Source: Alloalcanivorax dieselolei B5
Lineage (GTDB): Bacteria > Pseudomonadota > Gammaproteobacteria > Pseudomonadales > Alcanivoracaceae
DNA: 64,000 nt
Direction: 5' to 3'
NCBI RefSeq assembly: GCF_000300005.1
Contig: NC_018691.1
Location: 1,116,001 to 1,180,000 of the forward strand
Made by a program: the position numbers and the translations under genes. The first letter of the stretch is position 1. Every line of letters starts with the position of its first letter. Under the pieces are notes generated by a model. The model was not told where the DNA came from. It worked only from the letters and a program-made list of their open reading frames with translations, and made no database searches. Positions 27,060 to 36,046 of the stretch are shown piece by piece.

Positions 27060-28130
27060 GTGCCCTTCATCAATGATCGCCTGATGGAACAGGCGGAGTC
27101 CCGGCCGCCGCCGGTGACGCCGGGGGCCCGCGTTTCCCGCTTCCAGTTCGAGCCGGATCAGGTGATGGCCCGGCTGAGCGCCCGCATCGTCGGCCAGGAT
27201 CCGGTGCTGGCGGACCTGGAGGCGATGCTGACGCGGATCAAAGCGGATATTTCCGATCCGGAACGGCCGCTGGCGGTGTACCTGTTTGTCGGCCCCACCG
27301 GTGTTGGCAAGACCGAAACCGCGCGCCTGCTGGCCGAGGCGCTGCACGGTCGCGCCGACGCGCTGTGTCGGGTCGATATGAACACTCTGGCCCAGGAGCA
27401 CTACGCCGCCGCGCTCACCGGCGCGCCACCCGGCTACGTGGGGAGCAAGGAAGGACATACCCTGCTGGATGAGGAACGGCTGCGCGGCACCTTCCGCAAA
27501 CCGGGGGTGGTGCTGTTCGATGAAATTGAAAAGGCCGACGCCCGGGTCATACGGGCTTTGATGAATGTGCTGGATCATGGCCGTTTGCCATTGTCCGCCG
27601 GCACCCGGGAGCTGGATTTTCGCAACAGCCTGATCTTCATGACCAGCAATCTCGGTGCCCGTGAGGCTCAGGCCAGATTGTCCCTCTATCGCGGCGGCTG
27701 GCGCCGCTGGCTGGGATTGCGTCCGGGGGAGGTGGAGCGTATTCCGGAACAAGCGGTGTTCGAGCACTTTGATCCGGAGTTCATTAATCGTATCGACCGC
27801 ATTCATTACTTTCAGCCGTTGGCGCCACAACGGGCCGAGGCGCTGCTGGATATTGAACTGGATCGCCTGGCGGACCGCCTGCAAGGACGGGACGTTCATC
27901 TATCCTGGCAACCGGCGGCGCGGGCCCGGTTATGCGCCGGGCAGGATATCCGCTACGGCGCCCGTGATCTGCGGCGGCGTCTGCGCAACGAACTGGAACC
28001 GAAGGTGGCCGCGGCCATGTTCGGCCACCCCGGCACTCGTCAGTTTCTGGTGCGAGCCTCCGGTGGTACCTTGGAGGTCGTGCCGGTGATGGATACCGAA
28101 CCCCACGACGCACTACGTCATACAACGTAG
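27060..28130 (+). CDS. amiB: AmiB, single-ring Clp-like AAA+ ATPase
   Basis: A 356-aa AAA+ protein resembling the second ATPase module of ClpA/ClpB. Walker A GPTGVGKT at residues 78-85, pore-loop GYVG at 125-128, Walker B VVLFDE at 150-155, sensor-1 MTSNLG near 198 and Arg finger region FINRIDRI near 238, with a C-terminal small domain holding YGARDLRR. There is no Clp N-domain, no first AAA module and no ClpB middle coiled coil. It corresponds to AmiB, which follows amiE in the Pseudomonas amidase operon; its client is not established. The start is GTG, seven bases after the amiE stop. Confidence 0.85.
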   Translation: MPFINDRLMEQAESRPPPVTPGARVSRFQFEPDQVMARLSARIVGQDPVLADLEAMLTRIKADISDPERPLAVYLFVGPTGVGKTETARLLAEALHGRADALCRVDMNTLAQEHYAAALTGAPPGYVGSKEGHTLLDEERLRGTFRKPGVVLFDEIEKADARVIRALMNVLDHGRLPLSAGTRELDFRNSLIFMTSNLGAREAQARLSLYRGGWRRWLGLRPGEVERIPEQAVFEHFDPEFINRIDRIHYFQPLAPQRAEALLDIELDRLADRLQGRDVHLSWQPAARARLCAGQDIRYGARDLRRRLRNELEPKVAAAMFGHPGTRQFLVRASGGTLEVVPVMDTEPHDALRHTT

Positions 28131-28153
28131 GCGCCGGGGTGTTTTCACCAATG

Positions 28154-28204
28154 GCGCCGGCCGGTGGCCGGCGCGATAGTGTCAGGGCCTGCCCGGCAGG
28201 CTCT
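28154..28204 (+). promoter_or_regulatory. Two adjacent hairpins between amiB and fmdA
   Basis: Hairpin 1 is a perfect 9-bp stem, GCGCCGGCC (28154-28162) with GGCCGGCGC (28166-28174). Hairpin 2 pairs AGGGCCTGCC (28184-28193) with GGCAGGCTCT (28195-28204), one mismatch and a very tight loop. Neither has a U-tract. They probably stabilise or partly separate the amiE-amiB and fmdA-fmdB messages. Confidence 0.55.
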
Positions 28205-28261
28205 GATTCATGATCCCTGCCGAGGCATGGGATGACGACATTGAGCGGAGGGAAGCACACC

Positions 28262-29491
28262 ATGGCTGAGACCATCATTAAAATTGATCTGAACAAGTCC
28301 CCGTACGAGAACGAGAAAGTGCATAACCGGTGGCATCCGGATATTCCCATGGCCGCCATGGTGAAGCCCGGTGATGACTTCATCGTGGAATGCCATGACT
28401 GGACCGGCGGGCAAATCAACAACGACGACAACGCCGAGGACGTTCGCGACGTGGATCTGACACAGGTGCACTTCCTGTCCGGTCCGGTGGGTGTGGAAGG
28501 CGCCGAGCCCGGCGATCTTCTGGTGGTGGATATTCTCGATATCGGCACCTTCGAGGAAAGCCAGTGGGGCTTCAACGGCTTCTTTTCCAAACAGAATGGC
28601 GGCGGCTTTCTGACCGAGCACTTTCCCGAAGCGCAGAAAACCATCTGGGACTTCAATGGCATGTTCACCAAGTCCCGCCATATTCCCGGCGTGGAGTTCG
28701 CCGGTCTGATTCACCCGGGGCTGATTGGCTGCCTGCCGTCCAAGGGCATGCTGGATGAATGGAACAAACGGGAAAAAGAACTTTACGATACCGAACCGGA
28801 TCGGGTGCCCGGCCTGGTCAATCTGCCGTTCGCCGATACCGCCCACATGGGCAAGTTGAACGGTGATGCCCGTAATGCCGCGGCGGCGGAAGGCGCGCGT
28901 ACGGTGCCACCAAGGGAGCATGGCGGTAACTGCGACATCAAGGATCTGTCCCGTGGCTCGCAGATTTACTTTCCGGTGTACGTGAAGGACGCCGGTCTGT
29001 CCGTGGGCGACCTGCACTTCAGCCAGGGTGATGGGGAAATTACTTTCTGTGGCGCCATCGAGATGGCGGGCTGGATTCACATGCGGGTGAATCTGATCAA
29101 AGGCGGCATGGAAAAATACGCGATCAAGAACCCGATCTTCAAACCCAGCCCGATGGCGCCGAAGTACGATGACTATCTGATCTTCGAAGGCATTTCCGTG
29201 GACGAGGAGGGCAAGCAGCACTACCTGGACGTGCATATTGCGTATCGCCAGGCTTGTCTCAACGCCATCGAGTACCTGAAGAAATTCGGCTATTCCGGTG
29301 CCCAGGCCTATTCGCTGCTGGGATGCGCGCCGGTGCAGGGCCACATCAGCGGCGTGGTGGACGTGCCGAACGCCTGTGCCACTTTGTGGTTGCCCACCGA
29401 CATTTTCGAGTTTGACCTCAAACCCGGCGTGGATGGTCCTCAGCACAGCGTGGCCGGATCCATGGATGTGCCACTGGCGAAAGACAAGTAA
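28262..29491 (+). CDS. fmdA: Formamidase FmdA
   Basis: A 409-aa acetamidase/formamidase-family enzyme hydrolysing formamide to formate and ammonia, a different fold from AmiE. The sequence shows family blocks NRWHPDIPMAAMVKPGDDF near residue 20, CHDWTGGQINN near residue 45, HPGLIGCLPS near residue 150 and HGGNCDIKDLSRGS near residue 220, whose residues lie in the active site. It starts at MAETIIKIDL after a GGAGGG ribosome site; ten further codons are open upstream. It forms a unit with fmdB 23 bp downstream and is separated from amiB by two hairpins. Confidence 0.94.
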   Translation: MAETIIKIDLNKSPYENEKVHNRWHPDIPMAAMVKPGDDFIVECHDWTGGQINNDDNAEDVRDVDLTQVHFLSGPVGVEGAEPGDLLVVDILDIGTFEESQWGFNGFFSKQNGGGFLTEHFPEAQKTIWDFNGMFTKSRHIPGVEFAGLIHPGLIGCLPSKGMLDEWNKREKELYDTEPDRVPGLVNLPFADTAHMGKLNGDARNAAAAEGARTVPPREHGGNCDIKDLSRGSQIYFPVYVKDAGLSVGDLHFSQGDGEITFCGAIEMAGWIHMRVNLIKGGMEKYAIKNPIFKPSPMAPKYDDYLIFEGISVDEEGKQHYLDVHIAYRQACLNAIEYLKKFGYSGAQAYSLLGCAPVQGHISGVVDVPNACATLWLPTDIFEFDLKPGVDGPQHSVAGSMDVPLAKDK

Positions 29492-29514
29492 GGCCCGGAT
29501 AGAGGAGAACGGCG

Positions 29515-29847
29515 ATGCCGTTATACGACTATAAATGCGCGAACCACGGACTGTTCCATGCGCTGGTGGCGGTGGCGGAATCCGGTATCGCCCACGCCTG
29601 CCCGCAATGCGGTGAACTGGCGCCGCGGGTGATCATGGTGCCGCCGGAGGTGCTTGATATGGCCCCGGCCCGCCGTCAGGCCATGGAATGCAACGAACGC
29701 GCCGCCCATGAACCCCGGCGAGGCAACGACCACAGTGAAAAGGAGCAAGGCTGCTGCCACCACGCCAAACCCTCGCCGAAAGTGTTCTACACCGCCGACG
29801 GCAAGAAAATGTTCCCCTCGGCGCGGCCCTGGATGATTAGCCACTAG
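29515..29847 (+). CDS. fmdB: FmdB-family zinc-ribbon protein
   Basis: A 110-aa protein with the FmdB N-terminal zinc ribbon: MPLYDYKC, then CANH and, near residue 29, ACPQCGE, giving a likely metal site from two knuckles (the first is C-x2-H rather than C-x2-C). A second CCHH lies near residue 80, before KVFYTADGKKMFP. FmdB proteins travel with formamidase genes and were suggested as regulatory or maturation factors. RBS GAGGAGAAC precedes the ATG. It is last in the operon, before the terminator. Confidence 0.9.
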   Translation: MPLYDYKCANHGLFHALVAVAESGIAHACPQCGELAPRVIMVPPEVLDMAPARRQAMECNERAAHEPRRGNDHSEKEQGCCHHAKPSPKVFYTADGKKMFPSARPWMISH

Positions 29848-29854
29848 GAGAGGC

Positions 29855-30009
29855 AGTTGACAGTTGATAGTGGACAGTTGACAGCGAAAATCTAAAAACA
29901 GACCAAAAGCAAAGAGGCCGCGCCCAGTACTTGGACGCGGCCTCTTTCATTTCCGTTCACGCAGATCTGATCCGCGCAGCTATCAACTGTCCACTATCAA
30001 CTGTCAACT
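29855..30009. repeat. 27-bp perfect inverted repeat flanking the terminator
   Basis: The arm at 29855-29881 (AGTTGACAGTTGATAGTGGA and seven further bases) is repeated inverted at 29983-30009, enclosing 101 bp. The arms themselves contain direct repeats of GACAGTTGA. The right arm touches the stop codon of the MaoC gene, so the element fills the convergent gap exactly. No transposase or target duplication is seen. Confidence 0.85.
29911..29947. terminator. Bidirectional rho-independent terminator
   Basis: AAAGAGGCCGCG (29911-29922) pairs with CGCGGCCTCTTT (29936-29947) around a 13-base loop, giving a 12-bp stem with A-rich and T-rich flanks on the two sides. It lies between convergent fmdB and the MaoC gene and should stop transcription from both. 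Confidence 0.85.
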
Positions 30010-30467
30010 CAAAAAAGCACCATCCCCAGGCTTTCCGCCACGCAGGCCGGTTTGTCGCTGCCTTCAAGCTCGATGGTGACTTCGTTGCAGAGCAGGTAGC
30101 GGCCTTCGCCTTTCTGGGTGACGGATTTCATCACGAAGCGGGCGCGGACGCGGGCACCGGCGGGGACGGGGGCGAGGAAGCGGCAGCCGTTGAGGCCGTA
30201 GTTGATGCCGGCTTTGACCCCTTCGATGGCGTAGATCTGATCCTTGAACATGGGGATCAGGGACAGCGTCAGGTAACCGTGGGCGATGGGGCCGCCCATG
30301 GGGGATTCCTTGTTGGCCCGTTCCACGTCCACGTGGATCCACTGGTGGTCGCCGGTGGCTTCGGCGAACTGGTTGATGCGCTCCTGGCTGATGGTTTCCC
30401 ATTCGGAAACGCCGAGCTCCTTACCTTCCCAGCTTTGCAGTTCGTCGGGACTTTTAATTGTCAGCAT
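30009..30467 (-). CDS. MaoC-like (R)-specific enoyl-CoA hydratase
   Basis: A 152-aa hot-dog-fold hydratase that adds water to trans-2-enoyl-CoA. The hydratase-2 motif is intact: FAEATGDHQWIHVDVERA near residue 30, with catalytic Asp and His in DHQWIH, followed by GPIAHGYLTLSLIP. In related bacteria it feeds polyhydroxyalkanoate synthesis or beta-oxidation. The start at 30467 follows GGGAGACATC; the open frame upstream of it is not used. Monocistronic, convergent with fmdB. Confidence 0.88.
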   Translation of the reverse strand: MLTIKSPDELQSWEGKELGVSEWETISQERINQFAEATGDHQWIHVDVERANKESPMGGPIAHGYLTLSLIPMFKDQIYAIEGVKAGINYGLNGCRFLAPVPAGARVRARFVMKSVTQKGEGRYLLCNEVTIELEGSDKPACVAESLGMVLF

Positions 30468-30696
30468 GATGTCTCCCAAGACAATAACGAAAGAAAGTGG
30501 CCGCCGCTTCCGTAAGGAAGAGAGGGGCGGCCACGCTCCATGGTAATCCATTAACCGGCTCGGGGTATCGTCGGGTATGGCCGTTTTCTTGTTCCATATG
30601 TCTGCTCATTGGCCGGGATAGCGCAACCGGGAGCTCCGGGCGGGCAGCGGGTTACCGCGGTGACGGACACCACTGGCGCCAGAGCCCCTATGTCAT

Positions 30697-30743
30697 CTGG
30701 CAGCAGTTTGTCATCATTGTATAATGCGGATGCGAATCATTCC
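30697..30743 (+). promoter_or_regulatory. Promoter and Fur-like box of the second TonB receptor
   Basis: CTGGCA (30697-30702), 17-bp spacer and a perfect TATAAT (30720-30725), followed at 30729-30743 by GATGCGAATCATTCC, matching the Fur core AATGATAATCATT at most positions. The 10-mer TCATTCCTAT here recurs upstream of exbB (37751-37760). The rest of 30468-30696 shows no gene. Confidence 0.6.
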
Positions 30744-30777
30744 TATAATTGTGCTTGTTATTGGTCAGGAGACTTGT

Positions 30778-33030
30778 ATGGCTAGCCGATCCGGCAACAC
30801 ACAACAACGGCGGGGCCGGGGCACCCGCCATCCACTGGCCTGGGCGGTGGCCGCCACCATGATCAGCAGCCCGGCCTGGGCTCAGGACAGCTCCGGGACA
30901 CAGCAACTGGACACGGTGGAAGTGGGCGCTCAGGGCGAGAGTGCCTTGGGGGAAGCGGACTTCGGCTATGTGGGGCAGCGTAGTCTCACGGCTACCAAGA
31001 TCGATACCCCGGTGAGCGAGACCCCGCGCGCCATCTCCATTGTCACCCGCGAGCAAATGGAAGACCGTGCCTCGATCAGCATCGCCGATGCCCTGCAATA
31101 CACGCCCAGCATCCAGGCGAACTATTTTGGCGAGGACAACAAGCAGGACTGGTTTGTCATCCGTGGTTTTGATCAGGCCAATAACGGTTTGTACCGCGAT
31201 GGTACCCGGGTCTATTCATACGGCTTCTATAGCTGGCAGATCGATCCCTTTGGCCTGGAGCGGGTGGAGATTTTGCGCGGCGCGCCGTCCGCTCTGTATG
31301 GACAGAACCCTCCGGGCGGCGCCATCAATACCGTCAGCAAGCGCCCACGTTCTTATTCCAGTGGCTATGTGGGTCTGGAGTACGGCAGCTACGACCGTAA
31401 GCAGTTGTCGGTGGACGTGAGCGGACCGGTGGGGGAAGGGCATGCCTACCGCCTGGTGGCGTTAAGACGTGACAGCGAAACCCGGGTGGACGATGTGGAT
31501 GCCGAGCGCACCTTGATCGCGCCATCTTTCAAAGCCGCGCTGGGAGACAATACCGATCTGACCCTGCTGGCTTCCTATCAAAAAGACGATTCCGACCCCT
31601 ATCTGCAGTTTCTGCCCACCAGCGGGGTGATCACGCCGAACCCGAACGGCGAGATTGATGATGACGTGGCCGTTGGTAATCCGGACTATGAAAAGTTCGA
31701 GCGTGAGCAAGCCACGCTTGGATACGAATTCGAGCACCGTTTCAGCGACAACACCAGGTTCCAGCAGTACACCCGCTATCAGCACATGAAGATGGATCTG
31801 CGGCAGATGTACTCCCTGGGTTATATGCCCAATTCCGGCGACTCTCAGCTACTGCGTGGGCTGTCCGACGAGGAAGGCGACGCCGACGGGATCAACGTGG
31901 ATAACCGGCTGATCCATAAGTGGAGTTTCAACGGAATCGACCACACGCTGTTGGTGGGGATGGATTATCAGAGTCTGTCCATCGATGGTAAAACCTATGC
32001 TGATCCGGTAATGGGCTACGAAGCGGCGCCCGGTATTTATGCGCCCGCACTGCTCGATCCATACCATCCCAGCTATAGAGATGCGAACGCCCTGGTGCCT
32101 TTGCGGTGTGACTTTTCCACTGGCGCCTGTAATCCCCTGACCGAAGCCGATCGGCAGGAAAGAGACATCGATTTCTATCAGGCTGGTGCTTATCTTCAGG
32201 ATCAGATGAAGTTCAATGACCGCTTCGTCTTCCTGTTTGGCGTTCGTTATGATCACGCCACACAGGAGTACCAAAACAAAACCCTTTCCACGCAGCAGAA
32301 GACGCGAAACGAGGAGTGGACCACCAGCACCGGTCTGGCGTACCTGTTTGATAATGGAGTCACGGCTTACGCCAACTACTCCCAGTATTTCCTGCCGGTA
32401 CGAATCGAAATCGCCAGAGCGGGGACTAACGAGGCCAAACCGGAATCCGGCGACAATGTCGAATTGGGCCTCAAGTACCAGCCGCACGGTTTTGATGGCT
32501 ACTTCAACATGGCTTTGTTCCAGGCCACCAAGGAAAATATGGCCACGGGGGCCGCACTGACCTTGCAGCAGATCGGCGAGGTCGAGAACAAAGGGGTGGA
32601 ACTGGAGGCCGTTGCCAACATTACGCCGAGTCTCAGCGTGATCGCCAACGCCACCTTCATGGACCCGGAAATCAAGGAGAACGGTAATGCGGCCCAGGAA
32701 GGCAATCGTCCTGAGCAGGTGGCCAAGACCCTGGCTTCCGCCTGGGCCAAGTACAGCTTCCTTGAAGGACCGATGAAAGGGGTTTCCGTGGGCACCGGGG
32801 TACGCTATGTCGGCGATACCTATGGCGATAACGACAACACCCGCGAGCATCGCGTGCCGTCGTTCACGCTTTGGGATGCCACGGTGAGCTATCAGTGGCA
32901 GGACTGGAAATTCCAGGTGGCGGCCAAGAATCTGGCCGACAAGGAATATGTTGCCACCTGTTCCAGCGCCTATTACTGCTGGTACGGGGATCGCCGCAAC
33001 GTTATCGCCAGCGTGAGCTATGCCTGGTAA
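30778..33030 (+). CDS. TonB-dependent siderophore receptor (FhuE/FoxA-like)
   Basis: A 750-aa outer-membrane receptor: a basic N-terminus (about 20 residues) before a signal sequence ending SPAWAQ, a TonB-box-like stretch (LDTVEV), a plug with TPRAISIVTREQMEDR, FVIRGFDQANNGLYRDG and ERVEILRGAPSALYGQNPPGG, then a barrel ending VSYAW with the terminal aromatic residue. The plug motifs are those of hydroxamate-siderophore receptors (FhuA/FhuE/FoxA group), although ligand is a guess. ATG 30778 follows AGGAGACTTGT; an earlier in-frame ATG lies within the promoter/Fur region and is rejected. Confidence 0.92.
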   Translation: MASRSGNTQQRRGRGTRHPLAWAVAATMISSPAWAQDSSGTQQLDTVEVGAQGESALGEADFGYVGQRSLTATKIDTPVSETPRAISIVTREQMEDRASISIADALQYTPSIQANYFGEDNKQDWFVIRGFDQANNGLYRDGTRVYSYGFYSWQIDPFGLERVEILRGAPSALYGQNPPGGAINTVSKRPRSYSSGYVGLEYGSYDRKQLSVDVSGPVGEGHAYRLVALRRDSETRVDDVDAERTLIAPSFKAALGDNTDLTLLASYQKDDSDPYLQFLPTSGVITPNPNGEIDDDVAVGNPDYEKFEREQATLGYEFEHRFSDNTRFQQYTRYQHMKMDLRQMYSLGYMPNSGDSQLLRGLSDEEGDADGINVDNRLIHKWSFNGIDHTLLVGMDYQSLSIDGKTYADPVMGYEAAPGIYAPALLDPYHPSYRDANALVPLRCDFSTGACNPLTEADRQERDIDFYQAGAYLQDQMKFNDRFVFLFGVRYDHATQEYQNKTLSTQQKTRNEEWTTSTGLAYLFDNGVTAYANYSQYFLPVRIEIARAGTNEAKPESGDNVELGLKYQPHGFDGYFNMALFQATKENMATGAALTLQQIGEVENKGVELEAVANITPSLSVIANATFMDPEIKENGNAAQEGNRPEQVAKTLASAWAKYSFLEGPMKGVSVGTGVRYVGDTYGDNDNTREHRVPSFTLWDATVSYQWQDWKFQVAAKNLADKEYVATCSSAYYCWYGDRRNVIASVSYAW

Positions 33031-33176
33031 CACGGGGCATTGATCCGGCCGGGTGCCTGGCAGCGCGCTGCTTTCGCCAGTTGAACGGGGCGTCGGCTCT
33101 TCACCTGACCGCCGGTTATCGCTATGGTGCGGAGGTTTGCCCCGCGATGGCCGGGGGCGTCGGCGAGAGGAACTCG

Positions 33177-34538
33177 ATGCACATTCACATTCTGGGTATT
33201 TGCGGTACCTTCATGGGGTCGCTGGCGCAACTGGCCCGGGCCCAGGGGCACCGGGTCACCGGTGCCGATGAGAACGTCTATCCGCCGATGAGCGACCAGC
33301 TGGCCGCCGCCGGTATCGACATCACCGAGGATTATGACCCGTCGCAACTGGAGCCGGCCCCGGATCTGGTGGTGATCGGCAATGCCCTGAGCCGTGGCAA
33401 TCCGGCGGTGGAGGCGGTGCTGGATCGGGGCTTGCCGTACACCTCCGGGGCCCAGATGCTGGCGCAGGTGGTGTTGCCCGGACGCTGGGTGCTGGCGGTG
33501 GCCGGTACCCACGGCAAGACCACCACCAGCAGCATGCTGGCCTGGATTCTGGAACACGCGGGATTGAATCCCGGTTACCTGATCGGTGGCGTGCCGGCCA
33601 ACTTCGGTGTTTCCGCCCGGCTGGGCGAGAGTCCGTTCTTCGTGGTCGAGGCGGACGAGTACGACACCGCGTTTTTCGACAAGCGCAGCAAGTTTGTTCA
33701 TTACCGGCCACGCACCGCTATTCTCAATAATCTGGAATTCGACCACGCCGATATTTTTACCGATCTGGCCGCGATCCAGACCCAGTTCCATCATCTGATC
33801 CGCACCATTCCCTCCCAGGGCAGGATCATCCTGCCGCAAGGAGAGCCGGCTCTGGAGGAGACCCTGGACAAAGGCTGCTGGAGCGAGCTGGAGCGTTTCG
33901 GTGAAGATGCCGATCCCGGCTACCGTTTGCTGGCGGCGGATGGCTCCGCCTTCGAGGTGCTGGAAAACGGCCGGGTGGTGGGCCGGGTGAGCTGGTCGCA
34001 AACCGGCCGCCATAGCGTCAACAACGGCATGGCGGCGCTGTTGGCGGCGCGGCATGTGGGCGTGACGCTGGCCCAGGGGGCGGAGGCGTTGAGTGCGTTC
34101 CAGGGCGTGAAGCGCCGCATGGAACTGCGTGGCGAGATAGCGGGTGTGCACGTTTACGATGATTTCGCCCATCATCCCACCGCCATCGCCACGACGCTCG
34201 ACGGGCTTCGGCGCAAGGTCGGTGAGCAGCGCATCGTGGCGATCATCGAACCGCGTTCCAATACCATGCGCCTGGGCCGTCATCGCGATACTCTGGCACA
34301 AAGCACCGCCGCCGCCGACCAGGTGATCTGGTATCAGCCGCCGGGTCTGGACTGGTCCCTGGATGACGTAGTGGCGCAGTCACCGGTGCCGGCACGGGTG
34401 GAGCAGGATCTCGATGCGCTGGTGGCGGCGGTGGCCGCCGGTGAGCGCGGCCCCTGCCATCTGGTGGTAATGAGCAACGGCGGTTTTGGCGGTATTCACG
34501 GCAAGCTGCTGGACGCGCTGCACGCGGCACGGTCCTGA
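33177..34538 (+). CDS. mpl: UDP-MurNAc:tripeptide ligase Mpl
   Basis: A 453-aa Mur-ligase-family enzyme that reattaches the recycled murein tripeptide L-Ala-gamma-D-Glu-mDAP to UDP-MurNAc in ATP-dependent fashion. [14 protein letters not shown] at the start is characteristic of Mpl rather than MurC. ATP loop [13 protein letters not shown] near residue 110, [16 protein letters not shown] near residue 157, and [17 protein letters not shown] and EPRSNTMR blocks follow. The frame is open upstream into the receptor gene, but ATG 33177 follows GAGAGG. The stop overlaps the next open frame, and ubiX follows 14 bases later. Confidence 0.94.
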   Translation: MHIHILGICGTFMGSLAQLARAQGHRVTGADENVYPPMSDQLAAAGIDITEDYDPSQLEPAPDLVVIGNALSRGNPAVEAVLDRGLPYTSGAQMLAQVVLPGRWVLAVAGTHGKTTTSSMLAWILEHAGLNPGYLIGGVPANFGVSARLGESPFFVVEADEYDTAFFDKRSKFVHYRPRTAILNNLEFDHADIFTDLAAIQTQFHHLIRTIPSQGRIILPQGEPALEETLDKGCWSELERFGEDADPGYRLLAADGSAFEVLENGRVVGRVSWSQTGRHSVNNGMAALLAARHVGVTLAQGAEALSAFQGVKRRMELRGEIAGVHVYDDFAHHPTAIATTLDGLRRKVGEQRIVAIIEPRSNTMRLGRHRDTLAQSTAAADQVIWYQPPGLDWSLDDVVAQSPVPARVEQDLDALVAAVAAGERGPCHLVVMSNGGFGGIHGKLLDALHAARS

Positions 34539-34552
34539 TGGGAGAGAGCGCG

Positions 34553-35164
34553 ATGCGACAACGGATCACTCTTGCGTTCACCGGCGCCTCCGGTGCCCCT
34601 TACGGGTTGCGCTTGCTGCAATGTCTGCTGGAAGCGGACTGCGAGGTCTACGTCTTGTTGTCGAAGGCGGCGCGGGTGGTGATCGGTACCGAGACCGATC
34701 TCAAGCTGCCCGCCGGCACCGGTGCCGCCGAGACCGCGTTGCGGGACTGGAGCGGTACCGATAAAGGCCGTCTGGTGGTCTGTGGCCTGGAGCAGTGGAC
34801 CGCGCCGGTGGCGTCCGGCAGCGGCGCGCCGGCGGCCATGGTGGTGTGCCCCTGTTCCACCGGCACGCTGTCCGCCATTGCCAATGGCGCCAGCGATAAC
34901 CTGATCGAACGGGCCGCGGATGTGGCGATCAAGGAACGCCGCCACCTGATCCTGGTGCCTCGGGAGGCGCCGCTATCCGCTTTGCATCTGGAAAACATGC
35001 TGAAGCTGGCGCGGCTGGGTGTCACCATCCTGCCGGCGGCGCCGGGCTTCTACCATCGCCCGCGGCGAGTGGAGGATCTGGTGGACTTCGTGGTGGCGCG
35101 TCTGCTGGATCACCTGGGCGTGCCGCAGACGCTGGTGGCGCGCTGGGGAGAGAAGGAGGGCTAA
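34553..35164 (+). CDS. ubiX: Flavin prenyltransferase UbiX
   Basis: A 203-aa FMN prenyltransferase producing the prenylated flavin cofactor used by UbiD in ubiquinone synthesis. [18 protein letters not shown] at the N-terminus is the phosphate-binding signature; [26 protein letters not shown] near residue 105 and [20 protein letters not shown] near residue 140 line the flavin/DMAP pocket. ATG 34553 follows GGGAGAGAGC; a start five codons earlier overlapping mpl is possible. Co-transcribed with mpl, as in several relatives. Confidence 0.93.
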   Translation: MRQRITLAFTGASGAPYGLRLLQCLLEADCEVYVLLSKAARVVIGTETDLKLPAGTGAAETALRDWSGTDKGRLVVCGLEQWTAPVASGSGAPAAMVVCPCSTGTLSAIANGASDNLIERAADVAIKERRHLILVPREAPLSALHLENMLKLARLGVTILPAAPGFYHRPRRVEDLVDFVVARLLDHLGVPQTLVARWGEKEG

Positions 35165-35210
35165 GCACCTGCTTATGCCCACACCCTGACTGGTCTGTTT
35201 CTGCTAGGGA

Positions 35211-35223
35211 GCTACGAAGCCGC
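35211..35223. repeat. Truncated REP fragment
   Basis: GCTACGAAGCCGC is the reverse complement of the outer end of the REPIN copies (GCGGCTTCGTAG at 10454-10465). Only this end is present and there is no inverted partner; it may be a decayed REP or chance. Confidence 0.3.
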
Positions 35224-35239
35224 CGCAGCAGCGTTGTCC

Positions 35240-36046
35240 TTATAGCGTGTAATTGATCGGAATCCGCACCGCCACCGGATCGCTTCCCAACTGGGCCGGG
35301 GGCGGCGGGAAGCGCAGCCGGCGCACCAGTTCCAGGGATTGCTGATCGAGAATGCGGCTGTTGGAACTGCCCACCAGTTCCACATTTTCCGCACGGCCCT
35401 GGGCGTTGACCCGGAAACTGACTTCCACTTCACCCTGCTGCCGGCGCATGCGCGCCCGGGCCGGGTAGACCTTGTTGTACTCGATGGTATCCCGCACCTT
35501 GCCGAGATAGCGGTTCAGAGCGTTGTCGTTGTCACCGCTGCGATGGACGCCCTCGCCAATGTCCCCGGCGATGCCTTTCTGGCCCTTGGGTTGGGGCGCG
35601 CCGCCCGCCACCTGTTCGGTTGGCTCCGCGTCCGGTTCCGCTTCGGGAGAACCGGCGGGTTCGGCCCGTGGCTCAGGGGCGGGTTCCGGCTCGGGCTTCG
35701 GCTCCGGTTTGGGGACGGGCTTCGGCTCGGGCTTGGGTTCCGGTTTCGGTTCGGGTTTGGGCTCCGGCTTGGGTTTGGGCTTTGGTTTCGGCTTCGGTTT
35801 GGGCTCGGGTTTGGGTTCCGGCTTGGGCTCGGGCTTCGGTTGAGGCTTGGTTTCCACCTGAGCCACCTGGGGCGCCGGTGCCGGTGGTGCCGGCTTGGGC
35901 GCCAGCGACAACGTCATGGCCTGCTGACCACCCTGAATGCCCACGCGGCCACCGGCCAGGGTCAGCGAATTCACCGTCACCAGCAGGCTGCCGTGAACCA
36001 GGATCGCGAGGGCCCAACTAATGATCAGTCGTATACTTCGCCTCAC
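35240..36046 (-). CDS. tonB: TonB energy-transducing protein
   Basis: A 268-aa TonB: N-terminal membrane anchor near residues 5-30 with the [13 protein letters not shown] stretch whose histidine fits the H-x-S signature, a periplasm-spanning Lys-Pro/Glu-Pro repeat (residues 67-122), a polar linker, and a C-terminal TonB domain from about residue 175 ([47 protein letters not shown]). It carries energy from ExbB-ExbD to outer-membrane receptors, plausibly those at 11873 and 30778. ATG overlaps the upstream exbD stop (ATGA). Last gene in the operon. Confidence 0.92.
   Translation of the reverse strand: MRRSIRLIISWALAILVHGSLLVTVNSLTLAGGRVGIQGGQQAMTLSLAPKPAPPAPAPQVAQVETKPQPKPEPKPEPKPEPKPKPKPKPKPKPEPKPEPKPEPKPEPKPVPKPEPKPEPEPAPEPRAEPAGSPEAEPDAEPTEQVAGGAPQPKGQKGIAGDIGEGVHRSGDNDNALNRYLGKVRDTIEYNKVYPARARMRRQQGEVEVSFRVNAQGRAENVELVGSSNSRILDQQSLELVRRLRFPPPPAQLGSDPVAVRIPINYTL
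35681..35848 (-). repeat. tonB: Lys-Pro/Glu-Pro coding repeat in tonB
   Basis: About 28 consecutive dipeptides of KP, EP, KV or EP type encoded by degenerate 6- and 12-bp units (minus-strand AARCCNGARCCN). It builds the extended rod that crosses the periplasm. A tract like this is prone to length change by slippage or recombination. Confidence 0.85.

Noticed and set aside
25974-27899. Long minus-strand open frame opposite amiE and amiB
   Set aside because: It runs antisense to a clearly conserved amidase with correct catalytic residues; composition is that of a shadow frame.
29855-30009. Insertion sequence or MITE
   Set aside because: Inverted arms are present, but no target-site duplication, no transposase and the enclosed DNA is a working terminator; mobility is unproven.
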